A stretch of DNA of 55,716 bases from NCBI GenBank assembly GCA_045628725.1, contig JAZQPT010000036.1, positions 1-55,716 of the forward strand. The letters are read 5' to 3'. Of this stretch, positions 16,628-24,198 are shown in pieces. The translations under genes and the position numbers were made by a program. The stretch comes from JACQGD01 sp045628725. GTDB lineage: Bacteria; Patescibacteriota; Saccharimonadia; Saccharimonadales; Saccharimonadaceae. Positions within the stretch are counted from its first letter, which is position 1. Each line of letters starts with the position of its first letter. The notes beneath the pieces are model-generated. The model had not been told where the DNA came from. It did not search any database and worked only from the letters and a program-made list of their open reading frames with translations.

Positions 16628-16759
16628 AGCGTCTCCTTATCTGCTTAGCCCATAGTACGTACATGGCGGTCAAGGTAAAGACACAGGACGGATAGTTGCT
16701 AGTGGAGCCTCACCTATTCCTCATCTTAGTATAGGCTCTTTTGGCTATATGTAAAATGT

Positions 16760-17674
16760 CTACCTCTTACGCAGGAAATAAAATGCCAGCGACCCGGCGA
16801 CCAGTACACTGAGGGCAATAATCAGCCAGAACGTATACGGCGCATGCCCGCCTGGTAAATCAACGTTCATCCCGAATAATCCGGCAAACATCGTCGGCAC
16901 CGTAAAGGTCAGCGTGATGACTGTCAGCAGCCGGATGGTTTCGTTCAATCGAGTGTCCATCACAGCGCGGTACGAATCACGAACGTTAGTAATCGTACGT
17001 AGCAAGCTTTTACAACGTGATATGACCTGTTCAAAATCAATCGAAAGGTCCTCGACTTGATCTCGGTCGTCTTCGTATAAGGTGAGCATTTTACCGCCAA
17101 GCATTTTTTCGAGTGCTGTATTTGTTGGTAGCAGTGCATCAAGGTAGTCGTTCAGCTTTCGTTCGTATTCGGTCAGTGTCGTGATGTCTTTTGAGTCCAA
17201 TGTACGAACGTCATCAGTTGTTGCCCGCATTTGACGGTTGATCGATGCTACGCGCGTTTGATACTGTCGCCCAATAGCATCAAGCATCAACATCAAAAAC
17301 TTTGTCTTTTGTGTCGTCGGTGAGTCAACTTTATCAATAAATGGCTGCCACATACGACCAAGTGAATCTCGGCTAACCGTCACAATCGAATCTTTACCGA
17401 GTGCAAATAAGATCGGCGTTGTAAAGTCGTTAAAATCGTCGTCCGTATCAGGTAGGCGCGTAATAAAATACGTCCAGCCATCCTGCAGTTCGACACGGGG
17501 AACCTCGTGAGGATCGAGTGCGTCTGTCAGCACGTCGGCATCAAGGCCGAGTTTTATAAGATGTTGTATATCTTCGTCGTTTGGCTTCTCGCAGCGGATC
17601 CAAGTGCCAGGCTGTAGCGTATCTTTGATCGTTACGGCAGGACGATGGTGTGTTGAACGCAGATACTGAATCAT
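16760..17674 (-). CDS. CorA-family divalent cation channel, second copy
   Basis: The start is placed at ATG 17674 (304 residues) because AAAGGG lies six nt upstream; an in-frame ATG at 17689 lacks any ribosome site. The N-terminal cytoplasmic alpha/beta domain is followed by long helices and two transmembrane segments with FGMN in MFAGLFGMNVDLPGG, then a basic tail FYFLRKR. It is divergent in sequence from the 13961 copy, so the pair is not a recent duplication and may differ in ion preference. Confidence 0.92.
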   Translation of the reverse strand: MIQYLRSTHHRPAVTIKDTLQPGTWIRCEKPNDEDIQHLIKLGLDADVLTDALDPHEVPRVELQDGWTYFITRLPDTDDDFNDFTTPILFALGKDSIVTVSRDSLGRMWQPFIDKVDSPTTQKTKFLMLMLDAIGRQYQTRVASINRQMRATTDDVRTLDSKDITTLTEYERKLNDYLDALLPTNTALEKMLGGKMLTLYEDDRDQVEDLSIDFEQVISRCKSLLRTITNVRDSYRAVMDTRLNETIRLLTVITLTFTVPTMFAGLFGMNVDLPGGHAPYTFWLIIALSVLVAGSLAFYFLRKR

Positions 17675-17821
17675 AGCCTGCCCTTTCATTTATATACTGT
17701 GTGTATTTAATTATAACATAAATTGGATTTTTAAGCAATTTATGTTATGTGTTTATTGAAATTGACGCTCTTGTACTTATGGTAGCACTTTGTTGGCGGT
17801 GCACACATATGTCAGTGGCTT

Positions 17822-19324
17822 TTACTGCGTTAATGTAATACCAGGATCATAGCGAATTTTATAACTATATAACCCCAATCCTTTACTATACTCCTTCGCC
17901 AACGTTTGTTCGTAGTGGTCGTCCATGTATTTTTTGATATCTTTATTGTAACCCTGATCGTAACTGAGCATCACCCACGCAGTTCGATACGACTCTGTAC
18001 TCTTTTTAATGTCAGAGCCTAGGGTAGATTTATTAAATGCAGGGACGCTTCCTTGTGAGAATCTATTCCAAATAGGTTGTGTTGTTACTTTTGCATCACC
18101 CCGATAATAATATTCTGTCGGATAAATAGTAAACGGTGCAGTCAGAATAATCACGTCTTGGCTTGATGCATGATCATTTAAATACCCCACGGCTTGACGA
18201 TAATCTTCTTTGACGGGCGTATTGGGATTGACTACTTGGATGGTAAATAATCCCAATACTATGATCACTAATCCAATACGCATAGCGATTGCGATGCGGC
18301 ATGGATACACCGATAACACCCATGAAACAAAAATCACCAAGGCGGGTAACGCAACAATTAGATAACGGCTTTGAAAAAACGGCATTACTGTAATGCTCAC
18401 GACAAATGCACCAAGTACAGGCACTATCGACGCAAACGCAAAGAACAATGCCTCGCGGGGAATACGGTTGTTTTTCTGCAAACTAAAGAATGCCAGCAGC
18501 ACAACAATTGGCCATAAAGAAACGAGGACTGTATTCAGAGAATCGACCTGGAATCCGAATATAAACTGCGCATAGGTGTTGAACAAATCGACGCTAGTAG
18601 GCTCGACGAGACTCGGTTGCGTATTATTAGCAAATCCTAAGTTGAATACGTATACGAGCCACGGTACAACCGCAATGACAGCGAGCGTCACTGCGATTAA
18701 AAACTTTCGAAGTGCTTTAGGTGCGGCGAATTCATTTTTAAAGAATAGATAAAAGACAAATTCTGTAAGCAACACGAACGCAAAGAAATAATGGGTATAT
18801 AAACCGGCAGCAGCAGTAATCACATACCAGACCCAGTGAACCGCCTTACCTTCTCTAAATATTTTCAAAAAAGCGATCTGATGAAGTACCGTGAATAATG
18901 CCAACATACTGTACATACGCGCCTCTGACCCATACCAGTTCATGAACGGAGATATTGACATAAGTAGCGCGGCGTACAGCCCGGTCGCACGGTTGTTGAA
19001 TGCATACGATGCCAGCCAATATACAGCTGGGATTGTCGCTATAAAAAACAACAGCGATAGCAATCGAGCCGTATAGATGTCATTCCCGAACGCTACCTGC
19101 CAATAATGCAGCAGTATATGATAGCCCGGCACATGAACGTCTTGACCGACAAGGTTCAATACACCTACAATATCCCGGTTTGTCTGAAACAAGCTTTGCG
19201 CTTCATCAAGACGCAGGCTGGTATTCATAAACACCGTCAACCCAAAGAATAACGCAAACAGGATAAATATTACCAGTCCGCCGGCTATCCACCACCAGCG
19301 CAGCTGTTGTCCTTCATTTGTCAT
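17822..19324 (-). CDS. GT39/ArnT-like polytopic glycosyltransferase
   Basis: The protein has 500 residues with about 10-12 transmembrane helices. After TM1 the extracytoplasmic loop carries LRLDEAQSLF with the acidic pair Asp40-Glu41, where PMT/ArnT-type enzymes keep the catalytic acid that uses a polyprenyl-phosphate sugar donor. A soluble C-terminal domain of ~130 residues follows. It is the last gene of the exopolysaccharide operon, and its start overlaps the synthase stop by ATGA. It likely decorates the polymer or a surface protein outside the membrane; donor and acceptor cannot be inferred. Confidence 0.82.
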   Translation of the reverse strand: MTNEGQQLRWWWIAGGLVIFILFALFFGLTVFMNTSLRLDEAQSLFQTNRDIVGVLNLVGQDVHVPGYHILLHYWQVAFGNDIYTARLLSLLFFIATIPAVYWLASYAFNNRATGLYAALLMSISPFMNWYGSEARMYSMLALFTVLHQIAFLKIFREGKAVHWVWYVITAAAGLYTHYFFAFVLLTEFVFYLFFKNEFAAPKALRKFLIAVTLAVIAVVPWLVYVFNLGFANNTQPSLVEPTSVDLFNTYAQFIFGFQVDSLNTVLVSLWPIVVLLAFFSLQKNNRIPREALFFAFASIVPVLGAFVVSITVMPFFQSRYLIVALPALVIFVSWVLSVYPCRIAIAMRIGLVIIVLGLFTIQVVNPNTPVKEDYRQAVGYLNDHASSQDVIILTAPFTIYPTEYYYRGDAKVTTQPIWNRFSQGSVPAFNKSTLGSDIKKSTESYRTAWVMLSYDQGYNKDIKKYMDDHYEQTLAKEYSKGLGLYSYKIRYDPGITLTQ

Positions 19325-20853
19325 ACTGCCGCTACCTTTTCATTGACTGTTTCTTCGCCGTCAATGGGCGTTGCTTTTTCAAACGCGGCCGAAATATAAG
19401 GGTAAAATATTGCGATATAAATCATTGACCAAGCAAAGTTAGTGATGATCGCGGCCGTCAGCCCCTCGCGTGCAAATCCGACGATAACCCCAACGATAAC
19501 CAGTCCTATGTAGACGAGGTGCGGCGTAACAAGATAACTAAAATTACCGCTCACCTTCTTTTTTGACGTGACGACAAACCCGCTCTTTTTATTGGTCAGA
19601 ATCTGCCATACTGCCTTGCAGTGAATTGGGAACGAACTGAGGCTAAATGCAAGCGCACGAAATGTATAACTGAAATTACTGGTCAGTTGAATAGTGTATA
19701 GAACGATAAACATATACGGCAAAAAGACGAGCGCCAGTGTCATCGTATTAACCTGCAAAGGTTCGAGACTAGCGTAAAAATACAGAAGCGGCAGGAAGGC
19801 ATTTATCACCACTACCAACCCAGACAAGTAATAGCTTGCCGATGAGAGATATTGGATTCGTTGCCCTACCGTTAATCCACGGCGAAACAGCGGATTGTAT
19901 TTAAAAACAACCTCCAAACTTCCGCGAGCCCAACGAAATTGCTGTTTATAATATGACAAGAAATCTTCAGGGGCCAACCCTTCGGCAAGCACTTGATCGA
20001 CATACACTGATGTCCATTTTTTCTCATGCATTAATAGTGAAGTGAGGAAATCTTCAGCAATACTTGTTTCGCACATCCCGCCTGCTTCTACTAACGCCGT
20101 TCTACGAAGAACCATGTTCGTACCACACATGAATGCCGTCCCAGCGGTGTCTTTGCCTTTCATTATCGCACCAAAGAATAGCGCTTGCTGCTCCCAGGCA
20201 CCGCTCGTCACTTGGTTTTCATCATGGTTTTTGTAGTATTGTGGTGATTGAACAAAGCCAACTCGCTCATCACCAAAATATCCCATCATCGCAGTCAAAA
20301 AATGTGGCTTCGGTATATGATCTGCGTCAAATATCACCACAAATTCATCGTCGGTTTTTGATAGCGCGTGATTGATGTTTCCTGCTTTTGCGCCACCTGG
20401 CGTCTTTCGGGTTATGCAATGGACACCCAGTTGTTTTGCGAGCGTCACCGCCTCTCGCCAATTATCACGATTTGCTACCAACCCATCATTTAATACGTAG
20501 ATAGAAAAATCAGGATAATCAATCGCTTTTGCAGCAATGACGGTTTGCTCGATGATATCGCGTGGCTCGCCGCAAACAGTGATATAAATACCAACAGGTG
20601 GTCGAAACGATGGATCGAACGGGCGCTTACGATGCCGCGGCCATACACTATGTAAATAGCCTAAAACTTGCCATAAATGAAATACGCCGGCTGCGACAAG
20701 AATGCTAAATAATATAGGATTTCCAATAGGAGTAAACGCTGCGATATACACAAAATATCCCACCGATAACACGAGGTTTGTCAGTAATAATACACGGCTT
20801 GCTGGGATAGTTTTCAGAAATTCCACGGCAGCAATGCTCCTTTCATGCGTCAT
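19321..20853 (-). CDS. Processive GT2 polysaccharide synthase, cellulose-synthase-like
   Basis: The protein has up to 510 residues. Two N-terminal transmembrane helices precede a GT-A domain with the D,D,D,QxxRW set: LNDG (Asp123), DAD (176-178), AED (~267-268) and QQFRW (304-308). FMCGTNMVLRR is the cellulose-synthase-like acceptor region. Four or five C-terminal helices complete the pore. There is no PilZ domain, so no direct c-di-GMP control. The ATG at 20853 has no ribosome site; GTG at 20826 lies 10 nt behind AAAGGAG and may be the true start (501 residues). With the GH8 gene next door, a beta-glucan product is likely, though NAG polymers are not excluded. Confidence 0.88.
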   Translation of the reverse strand: MTHERSIAAVEFLKTIPASRVLLLTNLVLSVGYFVYIAAFTPIGNPILFSILVAAGVFHLWQVLGYLHSVWPRHRKRPFDPSFRPPVGIYITVCGEPRDIIEQTVIAAKAIDYPDFSIYVLNDGLVANRDNWREAVTLAKQLGVHCITRKTPGGAKAGNINHALSKTDDEFVVIFDADHIPKPHFLTAMMGYFGDERVGFVQSPQYYKNHDENQVTSGAWEQQALFFGAIMKGKDTAGTAFMCGTNMVLRRTALVEAGGMCETSIAEDFLTSLLMHEKKWTSVYVDQVLAEGLAPEDFLSYYKQQFRWARGSLEVVFKYNPLFRRGLTVGQRIQYLSSASYYLSGLVVVINAFLPLLYFYASLEPLQVNTMTLALVFLPYMFIVLYTIQLTSNFSYTFRALAFSLSSFPIHCKAVWQILTNKKSGFVVTSKKKVSGNFSYLVTPHLVYIGLVIVGVIVGFAREGLTAAIITNFAWSMIYIAIFYPYISAAFEKATPIDGEETVNEKVAAV

Positions 20854-20859
20854 TAAATA

Positions 20860-22074
20860 CTAGCGAAGTTCGGCGGCTAAATTGTCCAATTTATCGTCAT
20901 ACAGTGCGATTGCAAACCACGCCCAGTTGTCGCCGTAATAGGTCATGTCACCCGACCATGCATTATCATTCTGGTCGTAGAGAGTTTTTAATTTTTTATT
21001 ATATATTTCTGTTGCCAGTGTGGGGTTGGTTATCGACAAACCCGGGAGCACCGTGGCGTAGGCCTCCGCTACCTCGTCTGATTTTATAACTTTGCCATCG
21101 TGGCTATACGTTGAATAAATCTTTCCTTTATCTTTCCATTGGTCTTCAAGAAAACTCATTTTCTGGAGGGTGGATTTTGCACGCTCGTCCTTGTTCCATC
21201 TATAGTCGAGTGCGAGTCGCCATGGCACACGCATTGCGTCATACCCAAAATTTGTCGTTAGCGTAGCGCTGTCTTTTATTTCAGTGATTTTACCCGATGT
21301 TTTATCAAGAGACACCCAGTCGGCGGGCAATCCTGCGGTTGTTGCTTTATCTAACGGTTCATCAATTGTGCGGTTAATGAGATCATATGAACTATCAACC
21401 AGTGCGTTCCAGTCATTCTTTGTATCTACTTCTGCAAATAGACGAAAAGCATAGGGAGATAGGTACGAAACGTTCATTACTGCGTCCTGCTTTGAGGCTT
21501 TTTCAAGACTATTGCTTGCAAGGTATGGCTTGCCTGCCGCCGTGATGACCTCACCGTTCCATATTGCCGGAATTATCTTTTTTGCATCGTCTATGTAGCT
21601 TTGCTGCTGCCAGCGACCTGCCGCCATAAGGAGTGCTAATGCGATGTCGCTATCAGCGTCGGATGCAGTGTTTTGACCACCCTGCTCCGTTAAAATCCCA
21701 TACGTTCCGTCACTCGTTAACCCCCATCGCCAACTAAAGAGATTATCGTCACGCTGCAGATGGTCTTTGGTCCATTTCCACGACGTGTCGAAGGCTGCTT
21801 TGTCACTTTGCCATACGGCACGTAGCATCGTATAACTTTGACCTTCTGAAGTAGTGATGTCGTTTTGCTGTTTATCAAGCGTCCGTCCAGACCCAGATTC
21901 CCAGTATGTTTTTTTGTAGCTATCCCATAACCCCGACAATAGTGTGCGGTCTGAAAAAACAATATTTTTATCCACATTCTCACTACTACGAAATGCTGCA
22001 TATCCCGCAGTTGCCACGCCAAATACAACCATGACAACACCAACAAAACGAATCAGGAACTTTTTATTCATCAT
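20860..22074 (-). CDS. Exported GH8 endo-beta-glucanase (BcsZ-like)
   Basis: The start is at ATG 22074, 6 nt behind AAGGAT; this gives 404 residues. A signal anchor spans residues ~5-27. The (alpha/alpha)6 barrel carries the proton-donor Glu77 in TSEGQSYTM and the GH8 signature ASDADSDIALALLMAAGRW (from residue 137), which fits the PROSITE GH8 pattern at every position. GH8 enzymes cut beta-1,4-glucan and related polymers, and BcsZ trims nascent cellulose in synthase operons. It lies 7 bp upstream of the synthase gene, supporting a polymer-export role. Confidence 0.9.
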   Translation of the reverse strand: MMNKKFLIRFVGVVMVVFGVATAGYAAFRSSENVDKNIVFSDRTLLSGLWDSYKKTYWESGSGRTLDKQQNDITTSEGQSYTMLRAVWQSDKAAFDTSWKWTKDHLQRDDNLFSWRWGLTSDGTYGILTEQGGQNTASDADSDIALALLMAAGRWQQQSYIDDAKKIIPAIWNGEVITAAGKPYLASNSLEKASKQDAVMNVSYLSPYAFRLFAEVDTKNDWNALVDSSYDLINRTIDEPLDKATTAGLPADWVSLDKTSGKITEIKDSATLTTNFGYDAMRVPWRLALDYRWNKDERAKSTLQKMSFLEDQWKDKGKIYSTYSHDGKVIKSDEVAEAYATVLPGLSITNPTLATEIYNKKLKTLYDQNDNAWSGDMTYYGDNWAWFAIALYDDKLDNLAAELR

Positions 22075-22090
22075 AAAAATATCCTTACTG

Positions 22091-22558
22091 TTATGTATCA
22101 ATTATTTTATACAGCGGGCGTCGAGACGCAGGCATTGACCGCACGGCAACATTCATAAGTGTCATTACATATAATGACACACCTATCACTGCAAACGAAC
22201 TAGCAATAATAAACAAAAAATCTCGTTGAGTGACGCCGATCTTCGCCGTAGGATAGGCTACTTTTGACGCGACTGACTGCGATTGCACCGTGGCAGTCTG
22301 GCGGACTGCCAGACTCGTATCTTCACCTGCAACAGGTGTAACAACAGCCAAATTCGAGACGGGTTGAGATACGACGCTGTCGATTACAGACGGCTTACGA
22401 TCATCTAATTGTCGCCCCAGAAACTGGGTGATCGATCCTGCAAATGCAGTGTTCGAGTGGAATATGATCACTAAAAGAATCGCCCCGATGATGACAATAA
22501 TTCCCATACATATAGCGAGAGTATGCAAGGTTCGGTTGGTCACGTGAAGTGATTTCAT
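22091..22558 (-). CDS. Two-TM membrane protein of the exopolysaccharide operon
   Basis: The start is at ATG 22558 behind AAAGGAG with 7 nt spacing, giving 155 residues; a longer frame to 22630 lacks a ribosome site. One transmembrane helix lies near residues 12-34, then a ~75-residue extracytoplasmic linker rich in Val, Ser and Thr, and a second helix near residues 113-137 with a basic tail (MPASRRPLYKIIDT). No family is recognised. Its position directly before the GH8 and synthase genes suggests an accessory subunit of the synthase, analogous in position only to Bcs accessory proteins. Confidence 0.7.
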   Translation of the reverse strand: MKSLHVTNRTLHTLAICMGIIVIIGAILLVIIFHSNTAFAGSITQFLGRQLDDRKPSVIDSVVSQPVSNLAVVTPVAGEDTSLAVRQTATVQSQSVASKVAYPTAKIGVTQRDFLFIIASSFAVIGVSLYVMTLMNVAVRSMPASRRPLYKIIDT

Positions 22559-22665
22559 ATGCCTACTCCTTTCGTTTTCAAGTTTTAAATCATTGCTTTC
22601 AAAACAAAATCCAGGTAACCGCGTAAACACTATTACCTGGACCTAGCGCAATGGTACCGATACGA

Positions 22666-22770
22666 CTACTGGAAGTCAGCCGTTATGTGTAATTTAGTTC
22701 TACGATACGGAACAAGTCGCTTCACTTTGCGCCGTTTGTCTGACTGAGCTTGCGTATATGTGCGTGACAT
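22666..22770 (-). CDS. Small basic ORF (34 aa)
   Basis: The frame opens at ATG 22770, four nt after the stop of the 53-codon ORF, and encodes 34 residues with a very basic core (KRRKVKRLVPYRRTK). GGAAAG lies about 10 nt upstream. The peptide is soluble. Its place in the operon leader makes translation plausible, but short length prevents any family call; it could equally be leader RNA. Confidence 0.35.
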   Translation of the reverse strand: MSRTYTQAQSDKRRKVKRLVPYRRTKLHITADFQ

Positions 22771-22774
22771 ACTA

Positions 22775-22936
22775 CTACACTTTCCTGCTCGCCCGTCGTG
22801 GCATTACCATTGGTTCGTAATAAATTCCTGAAGACTTTGTCGCATCGCGTGACATATATTCGACTGACTCGCCCATGGTAGCTAATTTACGGTGAATGAA
22901 ACTACTTATTCTCGCATCGATATGTATATTACCCAT
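22775..22936 (-). CDS. Small ORF (53 aa) with consensus ribosome site
   Basis: The ATG at 22936 is preceded by AAGGAGG (22944-22950) at 7 nt, one of the best ribosome sites in the window. The 53-residue product MGNIHIDARISSFIHRKLAT... ends MPRRASRKV; it is basic at the end and has no transmembrane segment. It is the first frame after the operon promoter. The strong ribosome site argues for real translation. No family recognised. Confidence 0.55.
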   Translation of the reverse strand: MGNIHIDARISSFIHRKLATMGESVEYMSRDATKSSGIYYEPMVMPRRASRKV

Positions 22937-22977
22937 ATCACCCCCTCCTTAATTTGCTAACCTACCTAACCTACTAT

Positions 22978-22983
22978 AGTATA
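22978..22983 (-). promoter_or_regulatory. -10 element of the exopolysaccharide operon
   Basis: TATACT on the - strand, about 30 bp upstream of the ribosome site of the 53-codon ORF. The -35 position (23001-23006) reads CACAAT, a poor match that coincides with one arm of the palindrome at 23002-23021, as expected for an activator-dependent promoter. Confidence 0.5.
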
Positions 22984-23001
22984 GAAAGATTTGACTGTGC
23001 A

Positions 23002-23021
23002 TTGTGTAACTAATCTCACAA
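23002..23021. promoter_or_regulatory. Candidate Crp/Fnr-type operator palindrome
   Basis: TTGTG (23002-23006) and CACAA (23017-23021) form a perfect inverted repeat with a 10-bp spacer. It lies between the divergent Crp-like gene and the polysaccharide operon. Its centre is about 40 bp upstream of the operon's predicted start and about 60 bp upstream of the regulator's start, the classical class II and class I distances. The spacer is 2 bp longer than in the E. coli CRP consensus, so the match is to geometry, not to that exact site. Confidence 0.45.
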
Positions 23022-23058
23022 ACCTCCCGTTAAAATATTCATAAACATAAGATAGTGA

Positions 23059-23064
23059 TACTAT
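23059..23064 (+). promoter_or_regulatory. Extended -10 of the Crp/Fnr-like gene
   Basis: TGA-TACTAT at 23056-23064 ends 6 nt before the ATG at 23071, so the transcript is expected to be leaderless. There is no good -35. Confidence 0.5.
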
Positions 23065-23070
23065 AGTTAC

Positions 23071-23733
23071 ATGGATGGTTTAACTTCCTTACCTGGTACA
23101 AAATCTACGAAGCGTTCTATTAAGAAAAGAACGATACTACTTTACCAGGGTGAAATTCCTCGCCAAGCCTACGTTGTAGAGCGAGGAACAGTAAAGGTGT
23201 ACCGATTAGGCCGCAACGGGGATGAACAGATCGTAGGGTTCCGTGTTCCCGGTGACATCTTCCCAGAAACATGGCTGTTTGAAAAAACATCTAGCGCTCT
23301 CTACTACTACGAAGCAATGGACGACTGCGAAATCATAACAGCCGAACGTTCAGTATTACTTGAACATATAGCCCAGACTCCAGGACTCGATAGTGGCCTT
23401 TTGAACTATTTTATCAACAGCCACTCAGCACAATTGTTACAGATAACCGCCCTTGAGCAATCGCGTGCAGCTGATAAATTATTGCTGATGCTCTATTACC
23501 TGATGTTCCGCTACAGCAAGCAGACGACACCAGGGAATTATGAACTACGCTTTCACCTCACCCATACTATAATGGGTAATTTAACAGGTCTTACCCGGGA
23601 AACAACAAGCGTCGAACTAGGTAAATTGCGCCGCAAAGGAGTTGTGAGCTATAGCGGGAATCTATTCGTTATTCACCGCCAACAGCTAGAGATGCATTTG
23701 GCTAAAGAAAGCTTTAACGACGTTCAGTTGTAA
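23071..23733 (+). CDS. Crp/Fnr-family transcription regulator
   Basis: The protein has 220 residues. An N-terminal cyclic-nucleotide-binding beta roll (~15-125; LLYQGEIPRQAYVVERGTVKVYR, FRVPGDIFPE) is followed by a dimer helix and a C-terminal HTH (~165-200; HTIMGNLTGLTRETTSVELGKLRRKGVV). The R-x-S/T cAMP motif is not obvious and no Fe-S cysteines are seen, so the ligand is unknown. It faces the polysaccharide operon across the palindrome at 23002 and is the likely regulator of it and of itself. Confidence 0.88.
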   Translation: MDGLTSLPGTKSTKRSIKKRTILLYQGEIPRQAYVVERGTVKVYRLGRNGDEQIVGFRVPGDIFPETWLFEKTSSALYYYEAMDDCEIITAERSVLLEHIAQTPGLDSGLLNYFINSHSAQLLQITALEQSRAADKLLLMLYYLMFRYSKQTTPGNYELRFHLTHTIMGNLTGLTRETTSVELGKLRRKGVVSYSGNLFVIHRQQLEMHLAKESFNDVQL

Positions 23734-23740
23734 GAGAGGG

Positions 23741-24133
23741 TTACCCTCTTGCTGATCCTTTTTTTGACTCTAGTGCGTCGTGGACAAGATTAAGTATTTC
23801 ACGCGGCGAAGCCCACGCTTTAAGGATGTAACGATCTGCACCGAGGCGATAGGCTTCGTCGATTTCGTCCTGCATGTCATAGTTGCTAAATACAATCACC
23901 TTTACGTTAGGGTGTTTTTTAGGTAGGTCGTATTCTTTTAAAAATCCCACACCATCAAGAATAGGCATTCGAAGGTCTAGTAAAATAAGGTCGGGTTCGT
24001 TTTTTTGAACTTTTTCGAGTGCATCTTTACCATCATGGGCGACAGTTACGTCATATTTCGCTTGTTTTAATAGCGTGTGGTAGGCTTCTGATAATGAGAC
24101 TTCATCTTCTACGATAAGGATCTTGTGTGGCAT
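23741..24133 (-). CDS. Receiver-only response regulator
   Basis: The 130 residues contain one CheY-like domain and no output domain. The acidic pocket (VEDE), phosphoacceptor Asp in LILLDLRMP, Ser in VIVFSN and Lys in YILKAWASP are all present, so phosphotransfer should work. The ribosome site GGAG lies 8 nt upstream. It is 65 bp downstream of the CHASE kinase gene on the same strand and is its probable partner; the output target is unknown. The gene ends head-on 7 bp from the Crp-like gene, where an AGAGGG/CCCTCT hairpin lies. Confidence 0.9.
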   Translation of the reverse strand: MPHKILIVEDEVSLSEAYHTLLKQAKYDVTVAHDGKDALEKVQKNEPDLILLDLRMPILDGVGFLKEYDLPKKHPNVKVIVFSNYDMQDEIDEAYRLGADRYILKAWASPREILNLVHDALESKKGSARG

Positions 24134-24198
24134 CTATTAACTCCAACTTTGCTTTCTCTATTCTACTATATTCTTTTCACGATTCACAGTGAAATTTC

